From a virus, in the IMG/VR virus record IMGVR_UViG_3300046008_000925, positions 1 through 25,505 of that record: a stretch of 25,505 nt of DNA; one strand, given 5' to 3'. The notes beneath the pieces were generated by a model. It saw nothing but the letters and a program-made list of their open reading frames with translations, had not been told where the DNA came from and ran no database searches. Positions 1 through 8,039 of this stretch are shown here, in pieces. The translations under genes were made by a program, and so were the position numbers. The first letter of the stretch is position 1; the number at the start of each line of letters is the position of its first letter.

Positions 1-480
1 GCTAACTTCTCATTTGAAATGCACAATAATGTGTTAAGAATATTCCCCATTCCTAGAAACGATGGTATGATTTGGTTTGAATATATTCTTAAATCTGAAA
101 GAATAGCAGGTTCAATTGATGCAAATAGTGGAGGTAATGTAAGTAATGTATCAAACGTTCCTTATACTAACCCAACATATACATCAATAAACTCAATAGG
201 AAGACAATGGATATTTGAATATACTTTAGCATTAGTTAAAGAAATATTAGGATATGTTAGAGGAAAATACACTAATATTCCTATACCAAATGATAATTTA
301 ACTTTAAATTATGGGGATTTAGTAACAGCAGCAACATCTGAAAAAATAGCGTTAGTTGAAAAATTAAGATTATTCTTTGATGATACATCAAGACAAAAAC
401 TTTTAGAAAGAAGAGGAGCCGAAAGTGATGCTATGCAAACTGAGTTAAATAAGATTCCATTCGTAATTTACATAGCTTAA
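1..480 (+). CDS. 13: gp13-like neck (head completion) protein, 3' part
   Basis: The frame is open from base 1, so the protein starts upstream of the window; the first ATG at 19 is internal and preceded by ANFSFE. About 159 residues of the C-terminal part are visible. The order RQWIFEYTLALVKEILGYVR, then a Pro/Asn-rich strand, then LTLNYGDLVTAATSEKIALV followed by a charged helix resembles, from memory, the C-terminal part of T4-like gp13, which joins gp14 in the neck that closes the filled head. Position supports this: the next genes look like gp14, gp15, gp18 and gp19, the T4 order with the terminase genes absent. Stop TAA is followed 10 bases later by the next ATG, so the two are probably cotranscribed. 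Another neck or connector protein is possible. Confidence 0.6.
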   Translation, partial: ANFSFEMHNNVLRIFPIPRNDGMIWFEYILKSERIAGSIDANSGGNVSNVSNVPYTNPTYTSINSIGRQWIFEYTLALVKEILGYVRGKYTNIPIPNDNLTLNYGDLVTAATSEKIALVEKLRLFFDDTSRQKLLERRGAESDAMQTELNKIPFVIYIA

Positions 481-490
481 TAAATAAATC

Positions 491-1000
491 ATGGCATTAT
501 TTGGATCTAGTCGAGACGTGTCTTTAGTAAGACATTTAAATAAAGAATTATTACATAATATAGTAAATCAACAGTGTGCTTTTTATAAGTACGAACTTGA
601 AAAAACAAATACTAATATATATGGAGAATCAGCAGGTGGAAAGTATTATTCTGGACCTATATTATTTAATTCATTAATTAACATTGGAGACAATACAAGT
701 CCAACAAATGATTTTGGAGTAGATTTTGATTGGAGTATTACAGTAGCATTATTAAGAGATGATTTAGTAGAAGCGAATGTCCATCCTGAAGTAGGAGATA
801 TTATATTATATCAAGAAAGTTATTTTGAAATAGATAACACAGTTTTTACACAGTTTTGGGCTGGTAAAGATCCTGACTATCCTTATGAAAATAATCCATT
901 AAATCCCGGATTATCCGAATTTGGATATAATGTTTCAGTAGTATGTTCTTGTCACTATGTTCCCTCAGACAGAATCGGGATTTCTAAAACTCGATTATAA
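491..1000 (+). CDS. 14: gp14-like neck protein
   Basis: A 169-residue soluble protein with no signal peptide or membrane segment. It starts MALFGSSRDVSLVRHLNKEL and has a mid-region of the form GDIILYQESYFEIDNT, which recalls the T4-like gp14 neck family (gp14 of T4 is longer, about 256 residues). In T4, gp13 and gp14 form the collar to which the finished tail attaches. The ATG follows the upstream stop by ten bases with only A/T-rich leader, as elsewhere in this genome. The assignment rests on the tract pattern and on position between a gp13-like and a gp15-like gene; sequence similarity could not be tested. Confidence 0.6.
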   Translation: MALFGSSRDVSLVRHLNKELLHNIVNQQCAFYKYELEKTNTNIYGESAGGKYYSGPILFNSLINIGDNTSPTNDFGVDFDWSITVALLRDDLVEANVHPEVGDIILYQESYFEIDNTVFTQFWAGKDPDYPYENNPLNPGLSEFGYNVSVVCSCHYVPSDRIGISKTRL

Positions 1001-1013
1001 TATTTATAATAAA
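1000..1013 (+). promoter_or_regulatory. Candidate late promoter motif before the gp15-like gene
   Basis: ATATTTATAATAAA, the full consensus of a motif found before seven virion genes in this window. It lies immediately after the preceding stop codon. TATTTATA begins 15 bases before the ATG at 1016, the shortest spacing of the set, so if this is a -10 element the transcript would be nearly leaderless. It resembles the T4 late promoter octamer TATAAATA but with positions 4-5 as TT. Promoter function is inference. Confidence 0.45.
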
Positions 1014-1015
1014 AA

Positions 1016-1876
1016 ATGGCTAGAAAAAATAACCCAACACCTAAAACACAAAAGGAAATATCTATTTCTTTACAGACTCCTACTGAACAAAGAGGAGTAG
1101 GGTTCCAGCCTGTGGGAAATCCAAATGATGTAGTTGTCCCTAATAGAGCACAACAAACTTCATTTGATGGAGATGATGTAAAACCATTTAGTATTGGTAT
1201 TCAAGATATTGATGAAGCTGTAATGTATTATTTTAAAAATGTCATTCAACCATTTGTAATTCAAAACGGAGAAAGACTAGCAGTTCCAATAATTTATGGT
1301 TCTCCTGAAAAGTGGAAATCATTTCAAAAAGACGGATATTATAGAGATGCTCAAGGTAGAATAATGGCACCCATGATAATGTTTAAATTAGATTCAATTT
1401 CTAAGAATAGAACGGTAGCAAATAAATTGGATGCTAATATGCCTAACAATTTTGGAGTATTTACTAAAAAGTATTCTCAAAAAAACACATATGATCAATT
1501 TTCAGTTTTAAATAATGTTGTTCCTGAACAAACATTTTATGCTACAGTTGTACCTGATTACTTAACAGTAACTTATTCATGTGCTATAATGACTTATTAT
1601 GTAGAACAATTAAATAAAATTATAGAAGCAGTAGAATACGCTTCTGATTCATATTGGGGAGATCCTGAAAAATTTAAATTTCAAGCAAGGATAGATTCAT
1701 TTGATAGAATACATGAATTATCAGATGATAAAGAAAGAGTAGTAAAAACCACATTTAGTATTAAATTAAATGGACATATAGTTCCGGATGTCCCTCAGAA
1801 AGATATTAACGCAATAAAAAAGTTTACTAATAAATCAAAATTAGTATTCACAACCGAAGTAGTAAATAAAATTTAA
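1016..1876 (+). CDS. 15: gp15-like tail terminator / sheath stabiliser
   Basis: A 286-residue protein close in size to T4 gp15 (272). The first 50 residues are polar and low in structure; the body contains ERLAVPIIYGSPEKWKSFQK, then IMAPMIMFKLDSISKNRTV, and later PDYLTVTYSCAIMTYYVEQL followed by a helix and a C-terminal strand region. The AVPI-YG-EKW, then P-M-F-L-I, then Y-V-EQ-I pattern is that of the gp15 family, which caps the top of the sheath and tube and docks the tail to the neck. It stands directly before the sheath gene, separated only by one small gene. The gp3-like tube terminator is a related alternative. Confidence 0.6.
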   Translation: MARKNNPTPKTQKEISISLQTPTEQRGVGFQPVGNPNDVVVPNRAQQTSFDGDDVKPFSIGIQDIDEAVMYYFKNVIQPFVIQNGERLAVPIIYGSPEKWKSFQKDGYYRDAQGRIMAPMIMFKLDSISKNRTVANKLDANMPNNFGVFTKKYSQKNTYDQFSVLNNVVPEQTFYATVVPDYLTVTYSCAIMTYYVEQLNKIIEAVEYASDSYWGDPEKFKFQARIDSFDRIHELSDDKERVVKTTFSIKLNGHIVPDVPQKDINAIKKFTNKSKLVFTTEVVNKI

Positions 1877-1889
1877 ATAAATAATAGTT

Positions 1890-2141
1890 ATGGAAACTAA
1901 ACAATTAACACCCGAAGAAGTACAAACAATTAAAACCATTAGACAAGAAAGATCAGAAATAACGGATCAGTTTGGTGAAATTGAAATTCTTATCCAAGAA
2001 TATGAAATGATTAAGCAAGACTTAAAAGAAAAATTATCATCTCTTAAAAAAAGAGAGGTAAAAGTTGGCCAAGAATTGCAAGAAAAATATGGGAGTGGAA
2101 CTATAAATATAGAAAAAGGAGAATTTGTTAGTAGTATTTAA
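1890..2141 (+). CDS. Small coiled-coil protein, unknown function
   Basis: An 83-residue, strongly charged protein. Residues about 5-68 are rich in E, K, Q and L with heptad-like spacing, consistent with one or two long helices forming a coiled coil; a short C-terminal tail GTINIEKGEFVSS looks like a beta hairpin, giving a prefoldin-like layout. It sits 13 bases after the gp15-like stop and shares its transcription unit, between the tail terminator and the sheath. That position suggests a role in tail or head-tail assembly, for instance as a chaperone or minor structural part. I do not recognise a named family. Confidence 0.6.
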   Translation: METKQLTPEEVQTIKTIRQERSEITDQFGEIEILIQEYEMIKQDLKEKLSSLKKREVKVGQELQEKYGSGTINIEKGEFVSSI

Positions 2142-2144
2142 CTT

Positions 2145-2173
2145 TGACAAAAATGTGTCATATTTATATCAAA
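2145..2173 (+). promoter_or_regulatory. Inverted repeat and candidate late promoter before sheath gene
   Basis: A perfect 5-base inverted repeat, TGACA (2145-2149) and TGTCA (2156-2160), abuts the late-promoter-like motif ATATTTATATCAAA (2160-2173), whose TATTTATA starts 27 bases before the sheath ATG. TTGACA at 2144-2149 also resembles a classical -35 box, but its spacing to any -10-like hexamer is imprecise. The repeat could be a weak hairpin after the upstream gene or a protein-binding site; the sequence does not decide. Confidence 0.45.
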
Positions 2174-2187
2174 ACATAATATAAAAC

Positions 2188-3924
2188 ATGGCAACAACCC
2201 TAATTTCTCCCGGTGTAATCTCCATTGAGAATGATACATCACAAGTACGTCAACAACCAGTTACTGTAGGTGCCGCTATTATAGGTCCAGCAGTAAAAGG
2301 TCCTTTAGAAATCCCTACAGTAGTAACATCATACAGTGATTACCAAAATAAATTTGGTACTACATTTGTAAGTGGTAGTGATGTTTATACTTATTTTACA
2401 TCGATTGCAGCTTACAATTACTTTAACAATGGTGGTGAATCATTATTAGTAGCAAGAGTAGCAAGTGCAAGTAGTGCTTGGACATTTGCAACTACAGCAA
2501 CTGCTTCAGCAGGTAATAGTGCTATTAAAAGTATTCTTGAAAACAGAGAAGTATTTGTTCTTGAAGCACTATCCAAAGGTGTTATTATGAATTCCTCAAG
2601 TAGTATGGACACAGCAGGTGCTCTTGCTAGTGGATCTGCGGATAACGTTAGATGGGAAATCGTAAACTCCAATACAAGTTCAGGTACATTTAACTTATTA
2701 GTTAGAAGAGGAAATGACAATACATTAACTCCAACAATTTTAGAAACATGGACCAATTTATCATTAGATCCATTTTCTCCAAATTACGTTTCAAGCGTAA
2801 TTGGTGATTACACATATGCATATAATTCAACTAAAAATCAAATTGAATTAACTGGTTCATATCCAAATGCATCAAGATATGTAAGAGTAAAATCAGTTCT
2901 TTTAACAACCCCAAATTATTTCGATAACTCAGGTGTTCCAAAAGCTGCATTTACAGGTTCCATTCCATTAGTAGCTAGTGGTTCATTTAGTGGAGGAGTA
3001 GGAGCATTATTTGGTATAACCCCGGGTGCATTTGCAAAATATTATGATACTATAGCGGCACAAACTCAAGGTTTAGTTGGAACTGATTATACTAATATGA
3101 TTAATCTATTATCTAATACAGATGATTATAAATTTAATTTATTGTTAACTCCAGGTTTATGTGATTCTCTTCATACTACACAATGTACTTCAATTATTAG
3201 TAACACAGCAAATAGAGGTGATAACTTATATGTTTTAGATTTAGTACCTTACAATTCAACCACAACAGCAGTTACTGGACAAGCAGCTTCAAGAAATAAT
3301 TCATACGCAGCTTCGTATTGGCCTTGGGTCCAAACTCAAGATCCAGATTCAGGTAGAAATGTTTGGGTTCCAGCTTCAACTTTAATGGCTGGTGTGTTTG
3401 CATATAACGATAAAGTAGCAGAGCCTTGGTTTGCACCTGCAGGTATTAACAGAGGAGGATTGACAAGCGTAATTAGAGCAGAACAAAAACTAACTCAATC
3501 AGATAGAGATACATTATATCAAGGTAAAGTAAATCCAATAGCAACTTTCCCAGGACAAGGAGTAGTAGCATACGGTCAGAAAACATTACAAACTCAAGCA
3601 TCTGCTTTAGATAGAGTAAACGTTAGAAGATTATTAATTTCTCTTAAATCATACATTGGTCAAACTGCAAACGCTTTAGTATTCGAACAAAATACATTAG
3701 CAACAAGAAACCAATTCCTAGCTCAAGTAAATCCATATTTACAGTCAGTACAACAAAGACAAGGTTTATATGCATTTAAAGTGGTAATGGATGAAAGTAA
3801 TAATACTGCTGATGTTATTGACAGAAATCAGTTAGTCGGAGCGATTTATATTCAACCTACTAGAACAGCTGAATTTATATATTTGAACTTTAACATTATG
3901 CCAACTGGTGTAGCATTTAGTTAA
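2188..3924 (+). CDS. 18: Contractile tail sheath protein
   Basis: A 578-residue sheath subunit (T4 gp18 has 659). The N-terminus has the classic sheath opening LISPGVISIENDTSQVRQQP, followed by VGAAIIGPAVKGPLEIPTVV and a conserved 'SYSDYQNKFG' block. The middle is Ser/Thr/Gly-rich and variable, as expected for the protruding surface domains. The C-terminal domain has the family features RRLLISLKSYIGQTANALVF, then FLAQVNPYLQSVQQRQGLYA and an ending VGAIYIQPTRTAEFIYLNF. Hexameric rings of this protein surround the tail tube and contract to drive it into the cell. It is preceded by its own candidate late promoter and followed 45 bases later by the tube gene, which has another. Confidence 0.97.
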   Translation: MATTLISPGVISIENDTSQVRQQPVTVGAAIIGPAVKGPLEIPTVVTSYSDYQNKFGTTFVSGSDVYTYFTSIAAYNYFNNGGESLLVARVASASSAWTFATTATASAGNSAIKSILENREVFVLEALSKGVIMNSSSSMDTAGALASGSADNVRWEIVNSNTSSGTFNLLVRRGNDNTLTPTILETWTNLSLDPFSPNYVSSVIGDYTYAYNSTKNQIELTGSYPNASRYVRVKSVLLTTPNYFDNSGVPKAAFTGSIPLVASGSFSGGVGALFGITPGAFAKYYDTIAAQTQGLVGTDYTNMINLLSNTDDYKFNLLLTPGLCDSLHTTQCTSIISNTANRGDNLYVLDLVPYNSTTTAVTGQAASRNNSYAASYWPWVQTQDPDSGRNVWVPASTLMAGVFAYNDKVAEPWFAPAGINRGGLTSVIRAEQKLTQSDRDTLYQGKVNPIATFPGQGVVAYGQKTLQTQASALDRVNVRRLLISLKSYIGQTANALVFEQNTLATRNQFLAQVNPYLQSVQQRQGLYAFKVVMDESNNTADVIDRNQLVGAIYIQPTRTAEFIYLNFNIMPTGVAFS

Positions 3925-3942
3925 TAAAAATAGAAATTGATT

Positions 3943-3956
3943 ATATTTATAATAAA
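3943..3956 (+). promoter_or_regulatory. Candidate late promoter motif before tail tube gene
   Basis: ATATTTATAATAAA in the 45-base gap between sheath and tube genes. TATTTATA starts 26 bases before the ATG at 3970 and is followed by an A-rich leader. A separate promoter here would let the tube protein be made apart from the sheath. Assignment by recurrence of the motif. Confidence 0.5.
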
Positions 3957-3969
3957 CAAATAAAAACCC

Positions 3970-4458
3970 ATGGCAGTATTAAACCCCAACGAAATATTTT
4001 TTACGGCATTTGAGCCGAAACAACAAAATAGATTTATTATGTATGTTGATGGTATTCCATCATATACTATTAAAGGAATAAGCGCAATTACTTTAACTCA
4101 AGACGAAGTAGTATTGAACCACATTAACATTTTACGTAAAGTAAAAGGAAAATCAAAATGGAGTAACATTACAATGACTCTTTTTGACCCAATCACACCT
4201 TCCGGAGCTCAAGCAGTAATGGAGTGGGTACGTTTACATCACGAATCAGTAACTGGTAGAGATGGTTATTCTGACTTTTATAAGAAAGATTTAACTATGA
4301 ACGTATTAGGCCCAGTAGGTGATATCGTAAGTGAATGGATTATTAAAGGTGCTTTAATTGTAAATGCCAACTTTGGTGAGTATAGCTGGGATAATGAATC
4401 TGCAGCACAAAACTTAACACTGGAAGTCGCAATGGATTACGCAGTTCTCAACTACTAA
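3970..4458 (+). CDS. 19: Tail tube protein
   Basis: A 162-residue protein, almost exactly the size of T4 gp19 (163). It shows the tube-family layout: an N-terminal arm (LNPNEIFFTAFEPKQQNRFI), a central strand run with NITMTLFDPITPSGAQAVME and WVRLHHESVTGRDGYSDFYK, and a C-terminal strand region IVNANFGEYSWDNESAAQN ending in LEVAMDYAVLNY. Hexamers of this beta-barrel protein stack to form the inner tube through which DNA passes. It follows the sheath gene and is closed by a strong intrinsic terminator, as expected for a highly expressed pair. Confidence 0.95.
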   Translation: MAVLNPNEIFFTAFEPKQQNRFIMYVDGIPSYTIKGISAITLTQDEVVLNHINILRKVKGKSKWSNITMTLFDPITPSGAQAVMEWVRLHHESVTGRDGYSDFYKKDLTMNVLGPVGDIVSEWIIKGALIVNANFGEYSWDNESAAQNLTLEVAMDYAVLNY

Positions 4459-4489
4459 GATATACTTATATACAAATCGACAATTATTG

Positions 4490-4523
4490 TCCTCCTATCT
4501 TAAAAAAGTAGGAGGATTTTTTA
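4490..4523 (+). terminator. Intrinsic terminator after tail tube gene
   Basis: TCCTCCTA (4490-4497) pairs perfectly with TAGGAGGA (4510-4517), with possible further CTTT/AAAG pairing inside the loop, followed by six T residues (4518-4523). This is a textbook factor-independent terminator for the + strand, separating the sheath/tube unit from the gp26-like unit. Confidence 0.9.
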
Positions 4524-4543
4524 TCAAAAGTAATATCTGTATA

Positions 4544-4557
4544 TATTTATAATAAAA
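4544..4557 (+). promoter_or_regulatory. Candidate late promoter motif before gp26-like gene
   Basis: ATATTTATAATAAA, 20 bases after the T-tract of the preceding terminator. TATTTATA starts 21 bases before the ATG at 4566. Lying just downstream of a strong terminator, this is the best-placed example for a real promoter, because the gene behind it needs one. Confidence 0.55.
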
Positions 4558-4565
4558 TAAAATCT

Positions 4566-5324
4566 ATGTCAAACGAAGTTACAAACAAATCCCCATTCCC
4601 AACTGAAATAGTTGAATTACCTTCTAAAGGTTTAGTCTATCCATCAACAAATCCGCTTTCAAGTGGAAAAATTGAAATGAAATATATGACTGCTGCTCAT
4701 GAAGATATTTTAACGAACCAAAGTTATATTCAAAACGGTACTGTTTTGGATAAATTGATTGAATCCCTCATAGTATCAAAGATTAATTATGGAGATATTA
4801 TAGTTGGTGATAAAAATGCATTACTAATAGCAGCCCGTGTTTTAGGATATGGAAAAGATTACGAATTTACTTACAAAGGAGAAAATGTAACTGTAGATTT
4901 AAGTACATTAGAACCTAAACCCATTGACGAAAGCTTATTTACTCCTGGTAAAAACGAATTCGAATATGAATTACCGGCTTCAGGTACTAAAATTACCTTT
5001 AAGTTATTAACTCATAGTGATGAAAATAAAATCAATCAAGAACTTCAGGGGTTAAAGAAAATTAATAAAAACGCTTCACCAGAATCATCTACTAGGTTTA
5101 AATATATGATTACATCAGTTAATGGAGACAGCACAACAAAAACAATCAGAGAATTCGTTGATAATTATTTTTTAGCTAAAGATACTAGATCACTTCGAGA
5201 ATATATTAAGTCAATCCAACCCGATATTGATATGAAGTTTGATTTTGAAGGTCCAAATGGCTTAGAGGAGGGCTTAACTATCCCTATGGGGATTAGCTTT
5301 TTTTGGCCTGACGCAAGAATATAG
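4566..5324 (+). CDS. 26: gp26-like baseplate hub assembly / tail chaperone protein
   Basis: A 252-residue protein. The block IVELPSKGLVYPSTNPLSSG, IEMKYMTAAHEDILTN, then TVLDKLIESLI and IIVGDKNALLIAARVLGYG is characteristic of T4-like gp26 hub-assembly proteins, and the ending PMGISFFWPDARI fits the family's Phe-Phe-Trp-Pro C-terminus. In T4, genes 26 and 51 lie directly before 27-28-29, and neither product is retained in the mature baseplate, so they act in assembly. Here the gene sits just before a gp51-like frame and the tape measure, the position of tail assembly chaperones in other tailed phages. A run of seven T at 5298-5304, eight codons before the stop, may send some ribosomes into the next frame. 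Confidence 0.8.
   Translation: MSNEVTNKSPFPTEIVELPSKGLVYPSTNPLSSGKIEMKYMTAAHEDILTNQSYIQNGTVLDKLIESLIVSKINYGDIIVGDKNALLIAARVLGYGKDYEFTYKGENVTVDLSTLEPKPIDESLFTPGKNEFEYELPASGTKITFKLLTHSDENKINQELQGLKKINKNASPESSTRFKYMITSVNGDSTTKTIREFVDNYFLAKDTRSLREYIKSIQPDIDMKFDFEGPNGLEEGLTIPMGISFFWPDARI
5298..5304 (+). other. Candidate programmed frameshift site joining gp26- and gp51-like frames
   Basis: TTTTTTT, read as TTT TTT TGG in the gp26 frame. The downstream frame is open from 5278 to 5598 and overlaps the end of gp26, whose stop is 5322-5324. Sliding by +1 (or -2) on the T run gives ...ISFF then GLTQEYRLYLFSQIHEIVF and runs into the gp51-like protein; a -1 shift reaches a stop within three codons. See findings. 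Confidence 0.5.
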
Positions 5325-5400
5325 ACTTTACCTATTTTCTCAAATTCATGAAATAGTATTTCACGGGAATGGTGGCTATGATTGGGATACCATCTATAAT

Positions 5401-5598
5401 ATGCCTATTTGGTTACGAAAGTTTACATTTAATAAGATTAAAGAATACTACGATAAACAAAATAAAAATACTCAAGACGAAGATTCATGGACTAACAAAT
5501 CAGGAGCAGCGGCCCAACACTCATCTCAAAATGTAAAAGTACCGGATTTTATCAGTAAATCCCCACAAACATACCAAACTAAGGCATCGCGAAAGTGA
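5401..5598 (+). CDS. 51: gp51-like hub assembly protein, probably expressed by frameshift
   Basis: From the first ATG the product is 65 residues, starting MPIWLRKFTFNKIKEYYDKQ and ending in a polar tail. The same frame stays open upstream to 5278 and encodes EYRLYLFSQIHEIVF, HGNGGYDWDTIYN directly before this methionine. From memory, the whole stretch (hydrophobic helix, GGYDW-YNMP turn, LR-F-K-EYYDK helix) is one conserved unit in gp51-like and tail-chaperone proteins, so starting at 5401 would cut the domain in half. No A-rich leader or promoter motif precedes the ATG. I infer production as a C-terminal extension of gp26. Its stop lies inside the terminator stem. An independent short protein remains possible. 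Confidence 0.65.
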   Translation: MPIWLRKFTFNKIKEYYDKQNKNTQDEDSWTNKSGAAAQHSSQNVKVPDFISKSPQTYQTKASRK

Positions 5599-5606
5599 TG
5601 CCTTTT
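5581..5606 (+). terminator. Intrinsic terminator after gp51-like frame
   Basis: AAGGCATCGC (5581-5590) pairs with GTGATGCCTT (5595-5604), one G-T wobble, closing a GAAA tetraloop of the very stable GNRA type, followed by TT then AATA. The stop codon of the gp51-like frame (5596-5598) is within the stem. The T-tract is short, so efficiency is uncertain. Confidence 0.75.
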
Positions 5607-5607
5607 A

Positions 5608-5621
5608 ATATTTATTATAAA
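5608..5621 (+). promoter_or_regulatory. Candidate late promoter motif before tape measure gene
   Basis: ATATTTATTATAAA, one base off the consensus, starting directly behind the terminator. TATTTATT begins 25 bases before the ATG at 5634. Its terminator-promoter placement repeats that before the gp26-like gene. Confidence 0.45.
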
Positions 5622-5633
5622 TACATTTATTAA

Positions 5634-8033
5634 ATGACAGATCCTAAGGAAAATCAAGGCCAAAATCAAGACGCTTCAAAAGTTCAAGAAACAATTAAAT
5701 TTCAAAAAGAAGAAATTGATCTACTACGTAAAAGACTAAGTCTTCAGGAAGAAGGATATTCTTTATCTAGTTCATATTTAGAATCTTTAAAAGAGGTATT
5801 AGGAGTTAAAACTAAATTAACTGCTTCTGAAAATGACTTATATAGTATTGGTAAACAAATTAATAAATCCCTTCTTTCTCAAAAAGGAGGATATGATAAT
5901 GTTAAAGATTTAACTAAACAAATAAAATCAAATCAAGACTTATTAAACAAATCATCAATAGCAGAAATAGGTTTAGTTAAGTCATTAGGAGAAGAAAAGG
6001 CAAAACAAGTAGACCAATCTTTTTCTGAACTAGTTACTATAGCCAACAAAAGTAAAAGACTTGAAGAGTATTATAAGCGAATGGAAAATGGGGAAAAAGT
6101 AGAAGTAAAAATATTAGAAGGTCTTAAGAACCAAATAGCAGCACATGAAGAAAACATTAAAAGAGCAGAAGAATCATTAAATCCTCTACAAAAACAATTA
6201 CTATATTCAAAGGCACAGGCTTTAGAATTAAAAAAACAAAACAACGAAAGAGAGAAGGAAGAAGAATATCTTAATAAAGTTAAAAACACAACAGGAGTAA
6301 TAGGAGCATTAATGGCTGGTATGAAGGAAATTCCATTCATAAAAGATCTTCCAGGAATAAATACAGCTCTAGAGGATGTTAGAAAAGAAATTATAAGAAT
6401 ACAAGTAGAAGAAGGTAGAACTGTTGGTAAAACCGAAGCTATGGGGATGGCATTTAAACATATCGGTAAGTCTATGAAAGAAAATTTACTTGATCCTACA
6501 GTACTTGTATCAGCGGCAGTAGGATTAATAGTAAAAGGATTTTTATCATTAAACGAAGCCCAAACAAATTTTGCAAGAACAACTGGATATACTGCAAGTA
6601 GGTGGGATGCTACAAGTACAAGTGTAACTACACTTTCTGATTATATTAAAACCGCTAATGATTTAACTAAACAATTAGGATTTAATGCTGATTTAATTTT
6701 TACTTCTAAAACTTTACAAGAAGCAACTGAAATGGTTGAACTTATGGGGATGAGTAGTGAAGAGGCAGGTAAATTAGCTATGCTTTCTAAATTAAATGGA
6801 ACTGAATTAAAAAAAGCAAATGAAAGTGTAATTAAAACAGCAGGTAATTTTAATAAAACTAATAGAACAGCAATAAACCAAAAACAAATATTAAGTGATG
6901 TAGCTAATACATCTAATGTTATTGCAGTTAATTTAGGGGGAAATGCTTCAAAAATAGCCCAAGCTAACTTAGAGGCAAGAAGATTTGGTTTATCATTAGA
7001 AAAAGCAGACCAAATAGCAAGTTCATTACTAGATTTTGAATCATCTATCTCAGCAGAAATTGAAGCCGAATTATTAACTGGAAAAGATTTAAATCTTGAA
7101 AAGGCTAGATTATTAGCTTTAAATGGTGAAACAGCTGAACTTACTAAAGAAATAGGCCAAAATCAAGATATAATAAGTGCATATACTTCAGGAAATAGAT
7201 TACAACAAGAAGCAGTAGCCAAATCTGTTGGTTTACAAAGAGAAGATATTGCTAAAATGATAATAGACCAAAAAGCACAATTAGGATTAACAGATGAACA
7301 AGTACAAAAAGCATCTGGAATGAATGAAGAAGACTTCAAAAGACTATCAGTTCAGGAAAGTATAAATAAATCAATGAGTAAAATGGGGGAAGCATTAGCG
7401 GGTCCATTAGAAATGTTAGCATCTATGGTAGCTGGTGTAACCCAATTTTCAGGTATTATAACTGCAGTAATAGGATCTTTTGTAATATTTAAAGGTATTC
7501 AGTTATCTATATTAGGAATACAAAAAATATCTGCTACTTATGAAGCTTTAAAATTAGGTTATGCTACTGCTCAAAGAGGAGCAGCATTAGGTTATAATGG
7601 TATTTTATTAGCTAGACAAGCAATACTAAGTGGAGAATTAGCAAAAAGTATAGGTATAGCAGCTGCTTACGCTATAGCAAATCCTTTTGCTGCTTTGGCT
7701 GGATTAGCAATAGCTGCCGGGGTAGGATTGGTAGTATATTCTCAAATGAAGGATGGTGTTATTGACCCTAAAAAAGGCCCTATAGTATCTGGAGAATTTG
7801 GTACAGTGCAATTAAATCCTAATGATCAAATAGTAGCAGGAACCGATTTAGCAGGTAGTAAAAAACCAAAAGGTGGTGGATCTCAACCTTCAATAGATAT
7901 AACTCCTATGGTACAAGAACTTCAAGCTGTAAAAGCGGTTTTAGGTCAAATCCTAGCAAAAGATACTACAGTTAAAATGGATAGTAATAAAGTAGGACAA
8001 TCCCATAATATTGGAGCAGTTAAAGTTCAATAA
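5634..8033 (+). CDS. 29: Tape measure protein
   Basis: A 799-residue protein in the gp29 position, longer than T4 gp29 (590). Residues 1-220 are almost entirely Lys/Glu/Gln-rich helix with coiled-coil character. A first hydrophobic stretch is at about 291-307 (LVSAAVGLIVKGFL), followed by a long Ala/Lys/Glu helix region, then hydrophobic segments at about 608-628 and 672-705 (AIANPFAALAGLAIAAGVGL). The C-terminus is Gly/Pro-rich then helical. Long helix plus late hydrophobic segments is the hallmark of tape measures, which set tail length and may insert in the membrane during DNA entry. At roughly 0.15 nm per residue a tail near 120 nm is predicted, an inference. It follows the gp26/51 assembly pair, as tape measures do. 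Confidence 0.85.
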   Translation: MTDPKENQGQNQDASKVQETIKFQKEEIDLLRKRLSLQEEGYSLSSSYLESLKEVLGVKTKLTASENDLYSIGKQINKSLLSQKGGYDNVKDLTKQIKSNQDLLNKSSIAEIGLVKSLGEEKAKQVDQSFSELVTIANKSKRLEEYYKRMENGEKVEVKILEGLKNQIAAHEENIKRAEESLNPLQKQLLYSKAQALELKKQNNEREKEEEYLNKVKNTTGVIGALMAGMKEIPFIKDLPGINTALEDVRKEIIRIQVEEGRTVGKTEAMGMAFKHIGKSMKENLLDPTVLVSAAVGLIVKGFLSLNEAQTNFARTTGYTASRWDATSTSVTTLSDYIKTANDLTKQLGFNADLIFTSKTLQEATEMVELMGMSSEEAGKLAMLSKLNGTELKKANESVIKTAGNFNKTNRTAINQKQILSDVANTSNVIAVNLGGNASKIAQANLEARRFGLSLEKADQIASSLLDFESSISAEIEAELLTGKDLNLEKARLLALNGETAELTKEIGQNQDIISAYTSGNRLQQEAVAKSVGLQREDIAKMIIDQKAQLGLTDEQVQKASGMNEEDFKRLSVQESINKSMSKMGEALAGPLEMLASMVAGVTQFSGIITAVIGSFVIFKGIQLSILGIQKISATYEALKLGYATAQRGAALGYNGILLARQAILSGELAKSIGIAAAYAIANPFAALAGLAIAAGVGLVVYSQMKDGVIDPKKGPIVSGEFGTVQLNPNDQIVAGTDLAGSKKPKGGGSQPSIDITPMVQELQAVKAVLGQILAKDTTVKMDSNKVGQSHNIGAVKVQ

Positions 8034-8039
8034 TATATA

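Noticed and set aside
2418-2756. Open frame on the - strand opposite the sheath gene (and similar ones at 6071, 10311, 11832, 18307, 19659, 20845, 24258)
   Set aside because: All lie opposite strongly supported + strand genes, have no leader or promoter of their own and no protein-like pattern; they are shadows of AT-rich coding sequence.
5298-5325. -1 frameshift at the T run, the commoner type in tail chaperones
   Set aside because: The -1 frame meets TGA within three codons of the run, so only +1 or -2 reaches the gp51-like frame.
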